A stretch of 64,000 nt of DNA from Caldilineales bacterium (GCA_019695115.1 JAIBAP010000010.1:1-64000); one strand, 5' to 3'; shown: positions 41,334 to 54,700, counted from the stretch's first letter. Notes: generated by a model not told the origin, from the letters alone. Numbers and translations: made by a program.

Positions 41334-41631
41334 CAGCCGACCGACTCCGCTCACGGTGGAAGTCCGCCCGCGCCTCGTCGATCAGTGCGTTCAACTCGAC
41401 TTCGTCCAATTGCACATGCCGCGCCCGCACTTGCTCGATAACTTCGCGCAGCGATGACGTTGTCTGCTGCCGTCGCGCCTCCTGGAGAACGGCGTAGTCA
41501 GCGACGCTGATCAAGGCAACGGCCGGCTCGCCGAATTTCTCGACCACGTAGTCCACGCGCCCATAGGCCACCTGGTTGAGGACTTCTTTGATGTTGGTGC
41601 GCAGGTCAGAAGCGGAGATGGTCTTGAGCAT
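41323..41631 (-). CDS. Phd/YefM-family antitoxin
   Basis: 102 residues from ATG 41631. The N-terminal Phd fold reads LKTISASDLRTNIKEVLNQVAYG, then VVEKFGEPAVALISVADYAVLQ. The C-terminal acidic helix (VQLDEVELNALIDEARADF) would bind the PIN toxin encoded next. It likely represses its own operon; an inverted repeat TTGCA-aaacg-TGCAA at 41644-41658 lies directly upstream as candidate operator. Confidence 0.9.
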   Translation of the reverse strand: MLKTISASDLRTNIKEVLNQVAYGRVDYVVEKFGEPAVALISVADYAVLQEARRQQTTSSLREVIEQVRARHVQLDEVELNALIDEARADFHRERSRSADAN

Positions 41632-41643
41632 GGGAGTCACCTG

Positions 41644-41658
41644 TTGCAAAACGTGCAA
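41644..41658. promoter_or_regulatory. Candidate operator of the Phd-PIN operon
   Basis: TTGCA-aaacg-TGCAA inverted repeat, 13 bases upstream of the antitoxin ATG on the minus strand, in AT-rich sequence suitable for a promoter. Confidence 0.5.
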
Positions 41659-41836
41659 TTTGTACGAATTTTACGCCAATATGAAGGTGGCTGCAAGTGA
41701 CGTGGGTAGCACCGCAGTTGTGCATGTGGTTGAAGCGCTCGCTGAGTGATGGGGAGAGGTCTGGAAATTGGCGGCTGATTTAGTGACTGACTTGGACAAA
41801 AAGGGGCTGGCAACGGCTTTTCAGCGATTGACCTGC

Positions 41837-42109
41837 TTACGCGTGCAGCTTCAGATTGGTCTTCGCCTTTCGGCGGATGTCCTTCAAGGCTGATCGATTG
41901 CGGTAGACCGTGATCACCGACCTCCTGGTTTCAGAGTCAACCAGGACGATGGTTCCTTCCAACCGACGTAGATGGTCCTTGGCCTGGTCCTTCGTTGGGA
42001 TATCACACCTCCCGAGAAAATAGTGGACAACACCGGCGCGCCAGTATGGTAGAGAGTTGCCAACTTTTTGGAAAGTTGGCAACTCTCGTCGTTTCGATGG
42101 TGCATTCAA
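41837..42109 (-). pseudogene. 5'-damaged small protein gene, possible DUF4258-type remnant
   Basis: The frame has no good start (only TTG at 42109). Its first codons (ELPTFQKVGNS) are made by the palindrome at 42052-42087. The remainder, CDIPTKDQAKDHLRRLEG, IVLVDSETRRSVITVYRN and RSALKDIRRKAKTNLKLHA, looks like the C-terminal part of small toxin-associated proteins with a conserved VITVYRN strand and basic tail. I read it as a gene whose 5' part was replaced when the palindrome arrived. Identification is weak. Confidence 0.45.
42052..42087. repeat. Family B palindrome, copy 5 (longest)
   Basis: GAGAGTTGCCAACTTT (42052-42067), loop TTGG, AAAGTTGGCAACTCTC (42072-42087): a perfect 16-bp stem. 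It lies downstream of the antitoxin at 42117-42398 and inside the damaged small gene. Confidence 0.92.
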
Positions 42110-42116
42110 GATTGCA

Positions 42117-42398
42117 TCAGATCGCCGTCTGCCCGGCAGACTCAGCGTCCAGTCGGCGGCGGAACTCTGCCAGCGAGATGCCGCCCGTTACGCGCACTCG
42201 CTCGCGCGCCGCTTCCAGAAGCTGCAAGAAACGGGGATTGTGCACCAGCAAAAGACCGTCCAAATCATCTTCGTCTTCGATGGAGATAAGCATGGCCACC
42301 GGTCTGCCATTCCGTGTCACCACGATCGGCGACTCATGACTCTCGTCGATGTAGGCGCTGAAGCGATCCTTCACTTCAGCCAATGGTGCAATCTTCAT
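42117..42398 (-). CDS. Phd/YefM-family antitoxin
   Basis: 93 residues. Phd fold: MKIAPLAEVKDRFSAYIDES, PIVVTRNGRPVAMLISIEDEDDLD. The C-terminal arm (SLAEFRRRLDAESAGQTAI) would contact the toxin. It overlaps the preceding RelE-like gene by ATGA (42395-42398), so the operon has the less common toxin-first order on the minus strand. It likely autoregulates with the toxin at the palindrome near 42732. Confidence 0.9.
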   Translation of the reverse strand: MKIAPLAEVKDRFSAYIDESHESPIVVTRNGRPVAMLISIEDEDDLDGLLLVHNPRFLQLLEAARERVRVTGGISLAEFRRRLDAESAGQTAI

Positions 42399-42718
42399 AC
42401 TTCGATCTCCTCCTTGCCAACCATCAGACGATTACCTTGCTTTCTGCCAACCGCCAACAGGATGACAAGTCTGTTATCCAGGTCTATATCATAGAACAGC
42501 CTGTAACGATTGTTCATCCCACAGCGCAGTTCCCAGGTGGCATTGAGCGAGTTGGGGATGCGAAGCGGCTTGCGGTTGCGCGTTTGCAGATTGGGTTCGT
42601 AAACCAGTTGCTGCGCAATCGTATCGAGGATCAGGGCATGGTCCTTGCGTTCGATGACGGCAAAGTGCGCCAGCACCAGTTCGTCGAAGATGACTTCAAA
42701 GGGAAGCCGTTCGCTCAT
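42395..42718 (-). CDS. RelE/ParE-like toxin
   Basis: 107 residues from ATG 42718. RelE/ParE superfamily plasmid-stabilisation-type fold: FEVIFDELVLAHFAVIERKDHALILDTIAQQL, NRKPLRIPNSLNATWELRCGMNNRYRLFYDID and a final strand ILLAVGRKQGNRLMVG. The WELR...RYRLFYDID segment holds the basic residues expected for mRNA cleavage in a ribosome-dependent RelE. It is the first gene of the operon, and its antitoxin follows with a 4-base overlap. Confidence 0.88.
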   Translation of the reverse strand: MSERLPFEVIFDELVLAHFAVIERKDHALILDTIAQQLVYEPNLQTRNRKPLRIPNSLNATWELRCGMNNRYRLFYDIDLDNRLVILLAVGRKQGNRLMVGKEEIEV

Positions 42719-42725
42719 GGCTAGA

Positions 42726-42753
42726 ATTGTAGCTATTTTAGCAAGGGCGTCAA
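42726..42753 (-). promoter_or_regulatory. Promoter and operator of the RelE-Phd operon
   Basis: On the minus strand: TTGACG, a 16-base spacer and TACAAT, ending eight bases before the ATG. The spacer holds the palindrome GCTA-aaa-TAGC (42732-42742), a likely repressor site. Confidence 0.6.
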
Positions 42754-42795
42754 GCCGACCTGATGACCAATGAGGTGATTGGTGATAACAATGAC

Positions 42796-45700
42796 TCACC
42801 GAATACGCGGCAGATACAACCGCCGAGGCTGCGTCCCCACATTCGGGCCGTTGTAGACAGCCTGGGTGCAGTTCCCGGCCATGTCGCAGACCGTGAACGT
42901 ATCGCCGGTGGTGGCGAAGCTGGCCTGACATTGGAGCGTCGCCCGATAGGCGCGATTCTGCACCTGCGCCGCCTGGCCGGGGTCGGCCGTCTGGCTAGCC
43001 AGAGCACGATACCAGGGCGACTCGTACTGCGTGCGGGTCACGGTCGTGTTGGCCCCGGCGCAAGCCAGCGGCTTCTGGATCGTTTCCACCGCCAGATCGA
43101 AATCCTCGACCGTGAGAGCGAAATCAAGCCCCACGGCGGAAGGTGTGGCCGAGAAGCTCAGCAGGCGGGGCGCCAGCGAATCGACCACGCCGCGCCAGGT
43201 CACGACCTCCTCCGGTTCGGCGTCGACATTGCCCAGGGCGTCGCGCCCGCGCGTCTTCAGCTCGTAGAAACCCTCCAACCCGGCCGGAACCGAGGCCGAC
43301 CAGCTCGCCTCGGCCTGGGCCGCCTGCGCCAGCGCCGTCTGCGCCGGCGCCCAGCCGGTTTTCGCCAGGGCCTGGGCCTCGAACGCGTTCAGGGCGTAGC
43401 GATACACCCGCAGATCGTCCAGGTAACCCGTGCCGCCGGCTACGAAGACGCGGCCGTCGAGGGCGTTGGCGGGGATGGCGTCGCGCCCGATCTCCTGCCC
43501 GTCCAGATAGACGACGCGGTTGCCGCCATCGTAGGTCAGGGCCAGATGATGCCAGGCGTTGAGCACCAGGGAGACCGGCACAACCAGGTTGGGCTGGCCG
43601 CTGAATTCGACGGTGATGGCGGACGGCGTGGCAAGGACGCGGTTCTGCACCCCGCTGGGATGGCCGATCCAGAACGCCATGCGGTCGCCGGCCCCCGTAA
43701 GGGCGAGCCAGAACGCCATCGTGAAGGGGCCGTTCTCGTGCGGCAGCACGCCCGGCGCCGCTCCGCCAATCAGCGCGCCCTCGCCCTCGTTGACCTGCAG
43801 CGCCCCGGCCCCGACCACGCCGGGGGCGCGCAGATTGCGGTCGAGGGGCAGGTTGTTGGCGAGATAGACGGTGTCGCCGATGCCGAGGCCGGCGTCGTTG
43901 CTCAGTTTGGTATTGGGCAGGAGGAAGGCGTCCTCGAAGCCGAGGCGGAGGGTGGGGTTGGCTCCCAGCATCCGCTCCCAGTCGGCGGCGGTAGGCCGCC
44001 CGCGCAGGATGGTCGGCTCGTCGATAGCGCCGTGGAAGTGCTGGGAGGTGGCGCTGACCCCCTCCTCGGTCGTGGCCCCGATCAGCAGCCGGTCGTTGGC
44101 GTCGGGGGTGGCGGGCGCGCTGCCGGGAATCGTCTCGACCAGCAGGCCGTTGACGTAGAACTCGGCTGCGTTGTTGGCATTCAGGTGCACGGCCACATGC
44201 TGCCACACATCCGGGTTCAGGACATCGGTCGAGCCGACATAGTCCTTGACGCCGTAGGTCGTCATCATCAGGCGACGGTCGCGGGCGCCAAAACCGAAAC
44301 CGTTGGCGCCGTTGGTGCGGGCCAGGCTGACGAAGCGGGTGAAATGGGGGAAGGAAGCGGGCTTGACCCAGGCGGCGAGGGTGAAATCGTTGCTCAGACC
44401 GTTGATGGCGGGCGTGGGCGGCAGCGAGAGGGCGTCATCGACGCCGTCGAAGGCCAGCGCCTGGCCGATGCGACCCTCGGCCCCGGCCAACGGACAGGTG
44501 GGGGCGGCGCAGGTGAGCGGGTTCTGATGGGCGGGCGAGAGGTCGGCGAAGCTCTGGTCGGGGCTATCGCTGCGGCTGCTTTCGTCCAGCGGCAGCGCCA
44601 GCAGGGTGGCAGCCGACAGCGGCTGGTTGCGGAAGGTGGAGCCGTGGCTGAATAGCGGCTCGAAGGCGACATCGACCCCGGCCACGCCCGCCACCTCGGT
44701 CTGATTGGCTACATCGTCCGGCGTCTCGGTGACGACGCCGCCAATGACGCTGTCGCTGCCCAGCACCGCCGGGTAGGCGCCGGCCGTTGCGCCTTGTGCC
44801 GCCAGCGCCTGCTGGTAGGTAGGTGAACTGAGGAAGTTGACGTGGGCTTCGGGCGCGGTCGTATCGATCTTGATCTTGACCGGGTTAGCGGCGGCCTGAT
44901 TGCCCACCTTGTCCACGGCCACGGCGTTGATCCAGAACTCGCCGGTGGGGTTGGCGGCATTGAGCTTGTAGCGGATGGTCCACTCGCCTGTGCCCGGGTC
45001 GATGGTTGCCCGTTGCGTCTCGAACAGGGTGGCGCCCGCGCCGTTGCCGTTGGTCAGGCTCACATCGATGGCCGCGGTGCCGCTGCCCGGCTGGTTGCCG
45101 CCGGGGATGATGGGGTCGAAGGAGGCCCCGACCAGGTTGACATACCACACCGCCTCCTCGTTGCCCGAAGGCGCCGGGCGCATCAGGCTGGCGACGGCAT
45201 TGATATTGACGATCGGTGGCTTGCCATCCACATAGACCGTCTGGCCGGCGGCGGGCGTCTCCCTGTTCCCCACCAGGTCGGTGGCGCGTGAGGTCAGGGT
45301 GTAGCGGCCCTCGCCGGCCGGCTCGAACAAGGGCAGCCAGGTATTGCCCTCGGCGTCGGTCTCGTCGGCGGTCGCACCCACCCATGTCACTCCCGAACCG
45401 CCATCGACGCCCAACTCGACCTGGCTGACGGCGGTCGTGCGCTCGGCCGTGGTGATCTGCAACAGATGCGGGGCGTTGGCGAAGTAGTTGGTCTTGAGCT
45501 GCAACGCTGAGGTTGGGGCCTCGGCATCGACCGTGACGCCGTTGCGGATCGTCTCGTCGACCCAGGAATTCTGATAGTTGTACAGCTCGCGGACTTCCTG
45601 ATCGCTCAGGGAAGCGCGATAGACCAGCACCTCGTCGATGCGGCCCTTGAAGAAGCTGGAATCGGTGAGGTCGGCGCCGAGGACGAGACCGCCGGCCCGT

Positions 45701-48700
45701 CGCACATCCGAGAAATCCCAGTTCGTGCCGATGTCGCTGGCCTTGTAGCCGTTGATGAAGATCGTCATTTTGCCGGTCTCGTCTTTGCGGAAAACCAGAT
45801 GCTGCCAGACGTTTTCCATGATCTTCCTGTTGGCGGCGCCAACCTGGTTCAAACCGCTGTTCGACTGGTAGTAGCGGATCTTGGGCACACCGTCTTCGAG
45901 ATAGAGCAGGAAATCGGTGTTCCTGGGGTCGTTGACATTGAACGGGTTCGTCTGGATCGAAAGCAGCGGGCGCTTGCGGTTGGCCATGTCTTCGGCCTTC
46001 ACCCACAGGGCAAAGGTAATCGGATTGGGTGTGCCCGGGTTGCGGTCGCTATCGCCATCGAAATAGAAGATGTCGGCGTTATCAGGGATGAGGAGGGTGC
46101 GGTCGTCGAAACGGCGGAATTGCAGCGCCCGCCGCATCAGGCCTTTGACCGGCTCGGTGGGCGCCGCTCCGGCTTCGTCCAGCGGCCAGTGCCGGTAGGC
46201 CCCCTGCCGGTAGATGGCGGTCACTTCCTGCTGGGTCAGGGGCTTGCGGTGGATGTGCAGGTCGTCGATCTCACCCTTGAAGGGCAGGTAGGAAGGATTG
46301 GCGAAGCTGCGGCCCACGCTGAAGCGATCGCCGCGCCTGGGGATGTAGCTGGCGGCGAGAGGGATTTGGGGGGTGCTGCACCGCTGGCCATCGACGTAGA
46401 GATTCGCCGTCAGCCTGGCCTTATCCATGCTGATCGAGACATGCGTCCATTCGTCATATGGCTCCACCCCGTCGAACAAGGGATCGCAGTTGCCAAGCTG
46501 CGAGAACGGGTTGCCCGTCTCCTGGTCTTTGTAGAAGAGCAGGTAGCCCTCGCCTGTGGGCGTGATCTTGTGCACCAGGTTCAGGTCGCCTTTGGGGCCG
46601 GAGCCGGTGTCGAACGTGGCGATATTGATCACGCTGTTGTGGACGGCGTTGGCCGGTTTGGTGGGCTTGATCCACACGGAAAGGGCGAAGCCACTGTTGG
46701 AGCGGGCGATGTCGGAACTGATCATGTCGTCGATGGCCGTCGCCTGTCCCTCCGCCAGAAAGTCATCCCCGCCATCGAATAGCGCCGACACGCTCTGGAT
46801 GCCATCGGCGCCCGTCTGCGGGCAGGAGGCGGGGTTACAGCCCAGCTGGTGAAAGGCGATGGCATCCTTGAAGCTGGCCGCGCCCGGGATCTCGTCCAGG
46901 CGGAACTGCGCCACCTTGTCGCCGTGCGAGCCGATGTTAGCGATGTCCACATCACTCAGCGCCGCGGCGTGGATCTCGACATCGCGCAGCTCGCCCACGA
47001 ACGGCAGCGAATCGTTGCTGAAGCTGTACGAAAGCGCGGCGATGTCAGGATAGCTGACATTGCCCCAGTCATAGGCGCATTCGGTTTTGCCGGCCGGGTA
47101 GGCGTAGATCTGCGTGGCGGCGACCCCCAGGTTGTTGGTAGAAAAGGTCGGGCCGCCCATGTTTCTGTCCCAACCTTCGCAGGTGTTCGGCGTGTCGCTG
47201 TCGTCCTCGCACAGCGTGACCGTGTAGCTGTCTTCGAACACCCGCTCGACGCTCAGCGGCCACACCCGCGGCTCGGTGCCCTCGCCATGCCACAGATTCT
47301 CGCCGTTGCCGATGATGTCATATTCCCCATCGCCGATGCCGTCGCCTTCGCAGGTCAGGTTGAACTGGCTGAGCGCCACCTTGCCGCGGTTGGAGGCGCG
47401 GCCGATAAAGAACTGGGTGGAGCCGGGATTGGGGACGGCGGCCGTGGCAACGGTGTTCAACTTGACGCCATTGGCGAAAAATGTGACCGCCTGCGCCGTC
47501 CGCTCATAGCGCACAGCCACGAAGTTCCACTGCCCCGGCTTGAGCACATCGGTATCGCCGTCGTTGGCGGTCGTCTCCACTGCCGCGCTGCCCGCGCCGG
47601 CGCCAAAGCCGAATTTGAGCTGGTTACCCACCGCCAGCAGATAGGGGAAGGCGTCGTTCTGTCCGCTGTTGCGTCCCAAAATGCCCCGCCGCTGGTTGTC
47701 GTTGGCGGTTGGCTTCACCCAACCGGCTATGGTAAAGCTCTTGTTGGCCAGATTCACCGGCTGATTGGCGTCGCTGGCGGTGTTCGACGTCCCGGCATAG
47801 CTCTGCGGCCCCCGCCAACTGAAGACCAGATTGCTGGCGGGGTCCTTCCAGGCATCGCGGGCCGGGATGGCAACGATGGCCCCCACCGACTGGGTGAGCG
47901 TATATGGCCCCGAGGCGGCGGCGCTCTTGACCGTGAAGACGTCGGCGAAGTTGGCGGCGCGGGTGGGTTCGAGCAGGAAGGGCGTGACCGATGATGGTTG
48001 GTCGGTCAGCGCCGCCGGATAGACGACTTCCCGCCGGCCCGATGCCTGGCGGGCCATGAGCGCGTTTTCCAGATAGCTGGTGTAGGTGGCTTGCTGGCCG
48101 GGGCGCAGGATGGCGTCGTCAGGGTTGTAGCGCCCGGCGAACAGCGCCTCGATGCTGCTCTGATCGTCCGGCACCCAGCCCTGGATCAGGACTTCATCGA
48201 TGGCCCCGGCAAAGTAGTCGGCGCGCACCGTGGGCACGATGCCATCCTTGCCGGGCGGAGTGTCGCTGGCCGGGCGTTGGCTGGCCCCGATCACGATCTC
48301 TGGCCGAGGGCTGGCCGCCTTGACCAGACCGGACTGCTGCCCGACAAGGGCGCCATTGAGATCGAAATAGAGCTGTCCCCCGGCGCCGTAGATCTCGACG
48401 GCGATGTGCGACCATCGATTCAGCGCCAACGCACCCGCGGCCAATGGCTGCACGCGCAACCCCGCCGCGCCCAGGCCCTCGAACTGGAGATAGAGGTCGT
48501 CGTCGCTGAGGCCGAAGGTGAGGCCGCCGAGTCCGTTGGCGCCGCCGGGGCCGATGTGGATCACCGCCTGCTGGCCGCTCAGTTTTCCGGGCTTGACCCA
48601 GGCCGAGAGGGTGATGTTGGTGCGCAGGTCGCCGATGGCCTTCTGCGGCGGGATAGACAGGTACTGCGTAAGGCCATCGAAGACGACAGCGTTGCCGAAG

Positions 48701-51700
48701 CGACCGCGAAAACCGGCGCCAGGACAAGTCGCTGCGGTGCAGGCGGCCACGATGGTCGAATCGACGGCGGCGGAGTCGGCGAAGGCGGCGGCCCCGGTCG
48801 TTTCCTCGAAGCGGGCCAGCAGCAGCGGCGCTTGCGGCTCCAGAACTTTGCCTTCGTAGAGCAAAACGGTGGGGTCGTTGGAGACGCTGGGGTTGAAGCC
48901 ATACACCTTCTCCAAGCTATCGGGGATGGCGTCCTGGTCGATATCGCGCTCGAACGGGTCGGAGAAGGCCCAACCGGTGAGCAGGGCGCCGTTGGCCTGC
49001 ACGCCGTAGCCGATCGACCAGCCTGCCAGTTCCTGGCCATCGGCCAGCCCGTCGCCGTCGCTGTCGGCCGCCGTTGGATCCGTGCCCCGCAGCGATTCCT
49101 GCACATCGCTCAGACCGTCTTCGTCGCTGTCCGGGTTGCCGGGGTTGGTGTTGCGCTGCTGCTCGACCGCGTCGGAGAGGCCGTCGCCGTCGGCATCCCA
49201 ACGGCTGTCGTCGCGGTCGGCGTCGTAGCGCAGACCGTCGCCGTCGGCGTCGATCAGGGCGGGGAAAGGCAGAGCGCTGTTGTTGCTCCAGTTCAGCCGG
49301 TAGCGTCCCGGTTCGGCCCCGGCCAGTTCCAGGGTATAGAACTCGTCCAGCGTGCGGGGAAAGACATCGTATTGCAGATTGAGGTCGTTGTAGTTCGTCT
49401 CGCCGCGGCTGCGCACCCAACACACCACCACCGGCGGCAGCACCGGAAAGGTGAAGGTGGCGTTGGAGACGCATTCCTGCACGGGCACGGCGTAGCCCTC
49501 GGCCAGCCAGGCCGGCACGGCGCGGTTGATGCCCGGCGCCAGCGGCAGAGCCAGGCCATCGCTTTTGCGCACGGTCGTATCGGCATAGACGGCCACGATG
49601 TCGTTATCGCCATCGCGCTCCCATTCCGACCAGGGGTTGGGGCCGGCGTTGCGCTCGACGCTGTCGTGCAGTTGTTTCTCGTCCTTGTCCGGTTTGGCGG
49701 TGACGATGTCGTAGGCGAAGCGGGCCGATTGCAGCGTCTCGGCGCTGTATTGAAAGCCGTAGAAGATGCCGATGTTGACCGGCAGGTGCGCCAGAGCCAG
49801 CGTATTGCGCACGGCCATCGTCAAAGACAGCGGCGCCGACGGTGTGAACCCGTCCGACGGCTGGCCTAGCTCGGGCTGGAAACGCAGATAGCTGAGCCGA
49901 TAGGGGTCGTCGACGCGGGTGATCTCGTTCTGGGCATAGATGACGAAAGAAACCAGCTCGCCCAGCCAGCCGCTGACGCCCTTGCAGAAGATCCGGCCCG
50001 GGATGCTTTCCTCGGCCTGTTCATCGTCGAGGAAGCCGCAGATCAGGTTGATGAGGCCGTCGATCAGGCCGATGATGGCCGCCACAATGGCCCCCACGCC
50101 AGTGCTGGCCAGAGCGAACATCATCCCCGCCACGATGGAGGCGGCAAACGATTGGGCGGCGAGTTGGTTGGCGGCCAGACCACCCACCGCCAGACCGTTG
50201 ATCCAGATCTGGGCCACGAGCGCGGCCAGGTTGACTGCCTGGCCCACCGCCAGCCCCACCAGCCCGGCGATCTTTGCTGCCCGCTCGGTCGTGGCCAGCG
50301 AATCGAGCACAACCCGAAAGGCTTTCTGGCCGGCGGGAATGCCCGCCTCCAGGGCCGCGTTGGCCGTGGCCAGCATCCCCACGGCCCCAGCCACCTCGGC
50401 CGCCAGACTGACGCCGTTCAGCACCTGCGCTGCCACATTCAGGCCATCGCCTTGCGAGGCGCTGACGATGCCACCGGCAATCCCCGCCAGCACAGCCGCC
50501 CCGGCCACACCCACCGCCACCCCGGTCGTGATCCGTCCCCCCACCCGGCTTAGACTGCTGGGCCGGAAGTTGCGGAAGAAGGAATCGGCCAGGCTGTCGG
50601 CCGTATCGCCGCCGATGTTGGCCCATAGTTTGCTGACGGTGGTGTTGTCGACCACTTCGTCGGTCGAGAGCAACACCTTCTGCAAAATGCGGGCGGTCGA
50701 CTCGCGGGACATCAGCGTCTGCTGAAATTGATAGATGCTGAGATTCTCGGCGATGCTCTCGGCCAGCGGCTCGATCACTTCGTTGACCAGGCTGCCCTGC
50801 GTGATCACTTCGGCCAGATCGCCCGCGTCCAGCACCCGCTGCTGGCGTTCGCTGCGGCTGACCGTGGCGTTGGCGTCGAGATCCCATTGGCCCAACACAG
50901 TGGCGTCGCTTTGCACCAGCCCGGCCCGACCCGCATAGAGATAGGCAAAATAGGTCTGCGCCAGGCGCGTCTTGCCGGCGCTAACGGCGCGGCTGTTCTC
51001 GTCCTCGCCGGCGCTAAACGCTCGCCCCTCCTTTAGCCTGATCGCCAACGAATCCCAGTATTCGGCGAAGGGAAACGGCTCCCAGGCGGCATTGCGGTAG
51101 CGATAGGGCGCCCAACTGAGGCCGGCCACCGTCACGACTGGCTGCGGGTCTTCGTTAGCGGGGTCGAAATCGATCTTGGCGCCATTAGCGGCGATGGTGG
51201 TGTAATTGGCCGCGCCCAGCGTCAGGTTGCGGAACTTGTTTTCGCTGGCGAAGAGCAGGACCGGGGCGGCAGAAAGCGGTTGGCCATTCTGCAGAAAGCG
51301 GCTGTTGAGCAAGTCGGGGACGTGCTTCTCCATCACCCGAGCCTGGTCGAGGTAAGTACTGAGTTGCGTATCGAGTTTCTGGACATACAGGGCCGGCCGG
51401 GGGATGCCCCAGCGGTCGGCGTCGCTCGCCCCGGCGTTGGCCCCGTTGTGGAAGGTGTTGTAAATGGTATTCAGGGTGTAATCGCGTTGATTGTCCTTGC
51501 CGCAGGCGTCGTTCGGGTTTAGGCGCACGCAATCGACGCCGGTCACGAATTGTTCGTCCAGCCCCTGCGCCAGATGCCAGAGATAGTCCTCAGCCTCCTT
51601 GTTGGCGTCGGTGGCGGGGTCTTCGAACACGATATCCATGTCGTAATCGTGTTCTTCACGCACCGATAGCCCGGCAAGCTGCCAGCTGTCATCGTAGACG

Positions 51701-54700
51701 TGCACCATCTGCATTTGGTTGGCGTTGGCCCCACACCAGACCTCCAGCCGCGCTTGTTGCTCCTCTCCGGCCATGAAGTCGGCCGGCGGCGCCGTGCAGA
51801 GATCGACCAGCGCCTGCACCCACCAGCTCAGGCGGACTTTGTGCTGCCAGCCAGTGGCCGCGGCTGAGTTGTACAGCATCGTCCCCGCGAAGCCGCTGGT
51901 CACACCCGTCTTGGCATCGTGAGCGATGCTGAGGGGGATGTGGGCGATCAGCGCCCCGGTCTCGTCCTTTTCCGACACCGTAATCCCCAGCCTGGCCATG
52001 GCCGCGGCGTCGATCATCTCGATCTCACTGCCGGCGCCGTTGACCACATTGCCCAGCGAGCTGCACGCCAGCGTGCGCTCACCATGTTTGATCAGGGCCG
52101 CGTGCTTGCCGTCGGCCAGCGCCACCAGGTTGCGGCTGCTGAGAACGCTGGTTCCGCCCGGCGTGATCGGCAGCGTTTCGACGGTCGTCGCCCGCTCCTG
52201 GCAGCTGCCCTCGAATACGACCAGTTGGTGCTGCCCCGCCCGCCCCGGCAGAGTGACATCCACCCGCACGTTCGCCCCCGACTGTTGCAGGCCCACCGAC
52301 CCCACCTCACGCGCCGGCAGCAGGAAATTGAGCGGCGCCTGGCCGCCGTCTTCGATCACCTTGGGGACGGGCAGGCACGAGGCCGGGGTCAGGCCATTTG
52401 CCTTGAGCACAGCGACATGGTTGCCATCGCCGATGACGGCCAGCTCGGCGCCGGGGAACTTGACCTCGCCGCCTTCGGTCAGGGCCGGGGCGGTGTAGAC
52501 CGGCGTCGATGTGGAGAGCGCGGCCTCGCACGAGGCTTTGTGGATTTCCAGGCTGTAGCCGCTGAAATCAGGGTTGAGCTTGTTGGTCCGCACCCGCAAA
52601 TCTTCCGGCTCGGAGACGGTGAAGCCGAACAACTCGATGGCCTCGGTCTGTTTGAGCAGTTGGATGACCGCCAGCAGGGGCGCGGTGCGGAAGCGGACGG
52701 TCTGGGCGGCGGTTGTGCGCGGCAACGGCGCCCGGCTGCCATTCATCTCGATTTCCAGCATCGGCGTCAGGCGCATGTCGCCGTAGGTCTGGGGATAGGG
52801 GTCGGGCGCGACGACGCCAGCGGGCAGGGGGGTGGCGTCAGCGAAGGTGGAATCGAGGCGTCGCTGGATCTGTCCCTCGGCGTCGCCGGTGGGCCAATCG
52901 AGCACGCTCTGGCCGAAGCCGATGTGGGTGGGGTTGGATGGGCGGATCTGAAAATCAACGAGCACCGTTTTGCCCACCGACAGGTTCGCCATTTCGAGAT
53001 TGAAGGGGTTGGCGGCGGTGAAGGGCGCCGCTTTGCCCAAAGCGACCGTGGGCGAGAGGTCGAAATCGCCGATGAAGCCGTCGCCGTCGTTGTCGAGGGC
53101 GAAGATATCGGCATCGCCGGCGCCGTCGCTGTTGGCGCACGGTTGGGTGGGGCACTCGCGGCCATCCAGCAGCCCATCGCCGTCGGTATCCGGGTTGAGC
53201 GGGTTCGAGTAGGGTGCGCTGCCGTTGGGGCCAAAGCCGCGCACCTCGATGGCGTCCCTCAGCCCATCCCCATCCGAGTCCTTGTCGTTTGGCCCCGTGC
53301 CCAAGAAGACTGCCTCCTGGTTGTCGGTCAGCCCGTCGCCGTCGGTGTCGGCCAACCGGGGATTGGCGCAGCCCGACCATCTGGCATTAGCGCCCGCCAG
53401 CTGGCCGCCAACCAGCCCGATCTTGCGGTCGAGACAGCGGCGGACTTCCTCGCCGTCGATGAGACCGTCGCCGTCGGTGTCGGGGTTGTTGGGGTTCGTC
53501 GTCCAGGGCGTTTCCAGGCTGTCGGGCAGGCCATCGCGGTCGGCGTCGGGGCCTTCCAGGTCGGGGTCGGCGGCGGCCCGGCTGTAAGCGCCGGGTTGGG
53601 TGAGGGCCATGCCGTCCGATGTAACCAGGGGATCTCTCTGCGTATCGAACGGCAGCGGATCGGAGGGTGGTTTCTGATCCCCGCCTTGCTGCTGGCTTGA
53701 TCCTGAGACGCTCTGCAAGGCAGGCCCGATCGCAGGCGCTGCCTGGGCAATTTCTCCGCTCAGCATCGTGATCAACACGAACACTGAGACCAAGGCCTGG
53801 GCTTTGCTGTGGGGCAGCTGCCTGAGAACAAGGGAGGCGGCGATGACTAAGACGATGGCCGCCAGACCCAACGCCATCTGATCCCAGGCGATGTTGTGCT
53901 GCAAGCGGTAGAGGGCCGCCTGCGCACGGTTGCCCAGGCTGGCCGCGCCCAGCACCAGGCCGGAGCGGTCGAAGGCGGTGAAGTCGGTCTGGACTTCGAC
54001 CAGGACGCGTTCGCCGTGGCGCGTTTCTGGGAATTCGATCTCGGCCCGCAGACGCAGGGGCAGGCCGTCCTCGTCCAGCCAGGCCTCGCCGCTGCCGGCG
54101 ATCTGGCGGAAGGCTGCGGACGTGCTCAGGCTCATCCCGGCCGGTAGCTCGCCCTTGCGGCGCATCTCGGCCTCGAGCTGCTTGGTCATGGTGGCGGCCA
54201 GGCTGGCGCCATCGATGACGAAATGATAGTGATGGCTGGTCAGGGCGGCGCCCATCCCCGGCAGTTCCCGGCGTTCAGTCCCCAGATACGAGACATGTCG
54301 CGCCGCCTGCAGATAGGGGGCAGATACTTCAACACCAATGTACCCATCGCCGTTCAGGGCCAGGTTCCCGCCCGGCGCCAGGGCATCGCCAAAATCATCC
54401 AGTGGCTGCCACTCGCCCCCCGGCAGCCGGCCCTGCGCCCGGCCATCTCTGATCTCGACTTCCAGACCGGCGGCCGGGTCGAAGGCGGTGGCGGGGTTGT
54501 CCCACAGCGCCAGCCGCAACGAGTTGGCGCCGCGGTTCACTTCGCCCTGCACGGCCAGATGTTTCTTGCCCACGGTCTGGCCCACGTTGCCCAGGCGGGG
54601 GGCGGGAAGGGTGGTCTGCGTCACCTGGCTGGTGAAGCGATACTGCCCGGCGCGTTCGGCCAGCGCCCAGGCGGCGTGCAGTTTGCGATCGTCCGGCTTG

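Noticed and set aside
42763-53700. Long plus-strand open frames opposite the giant surface protein (for example 42763-44655, 47998-49869, 51919-53700)
   Set aside because: Composition is typical of antisense shadows. The minus-strand frame is one continuous protein with recognisable TSP3 and LamG domains.
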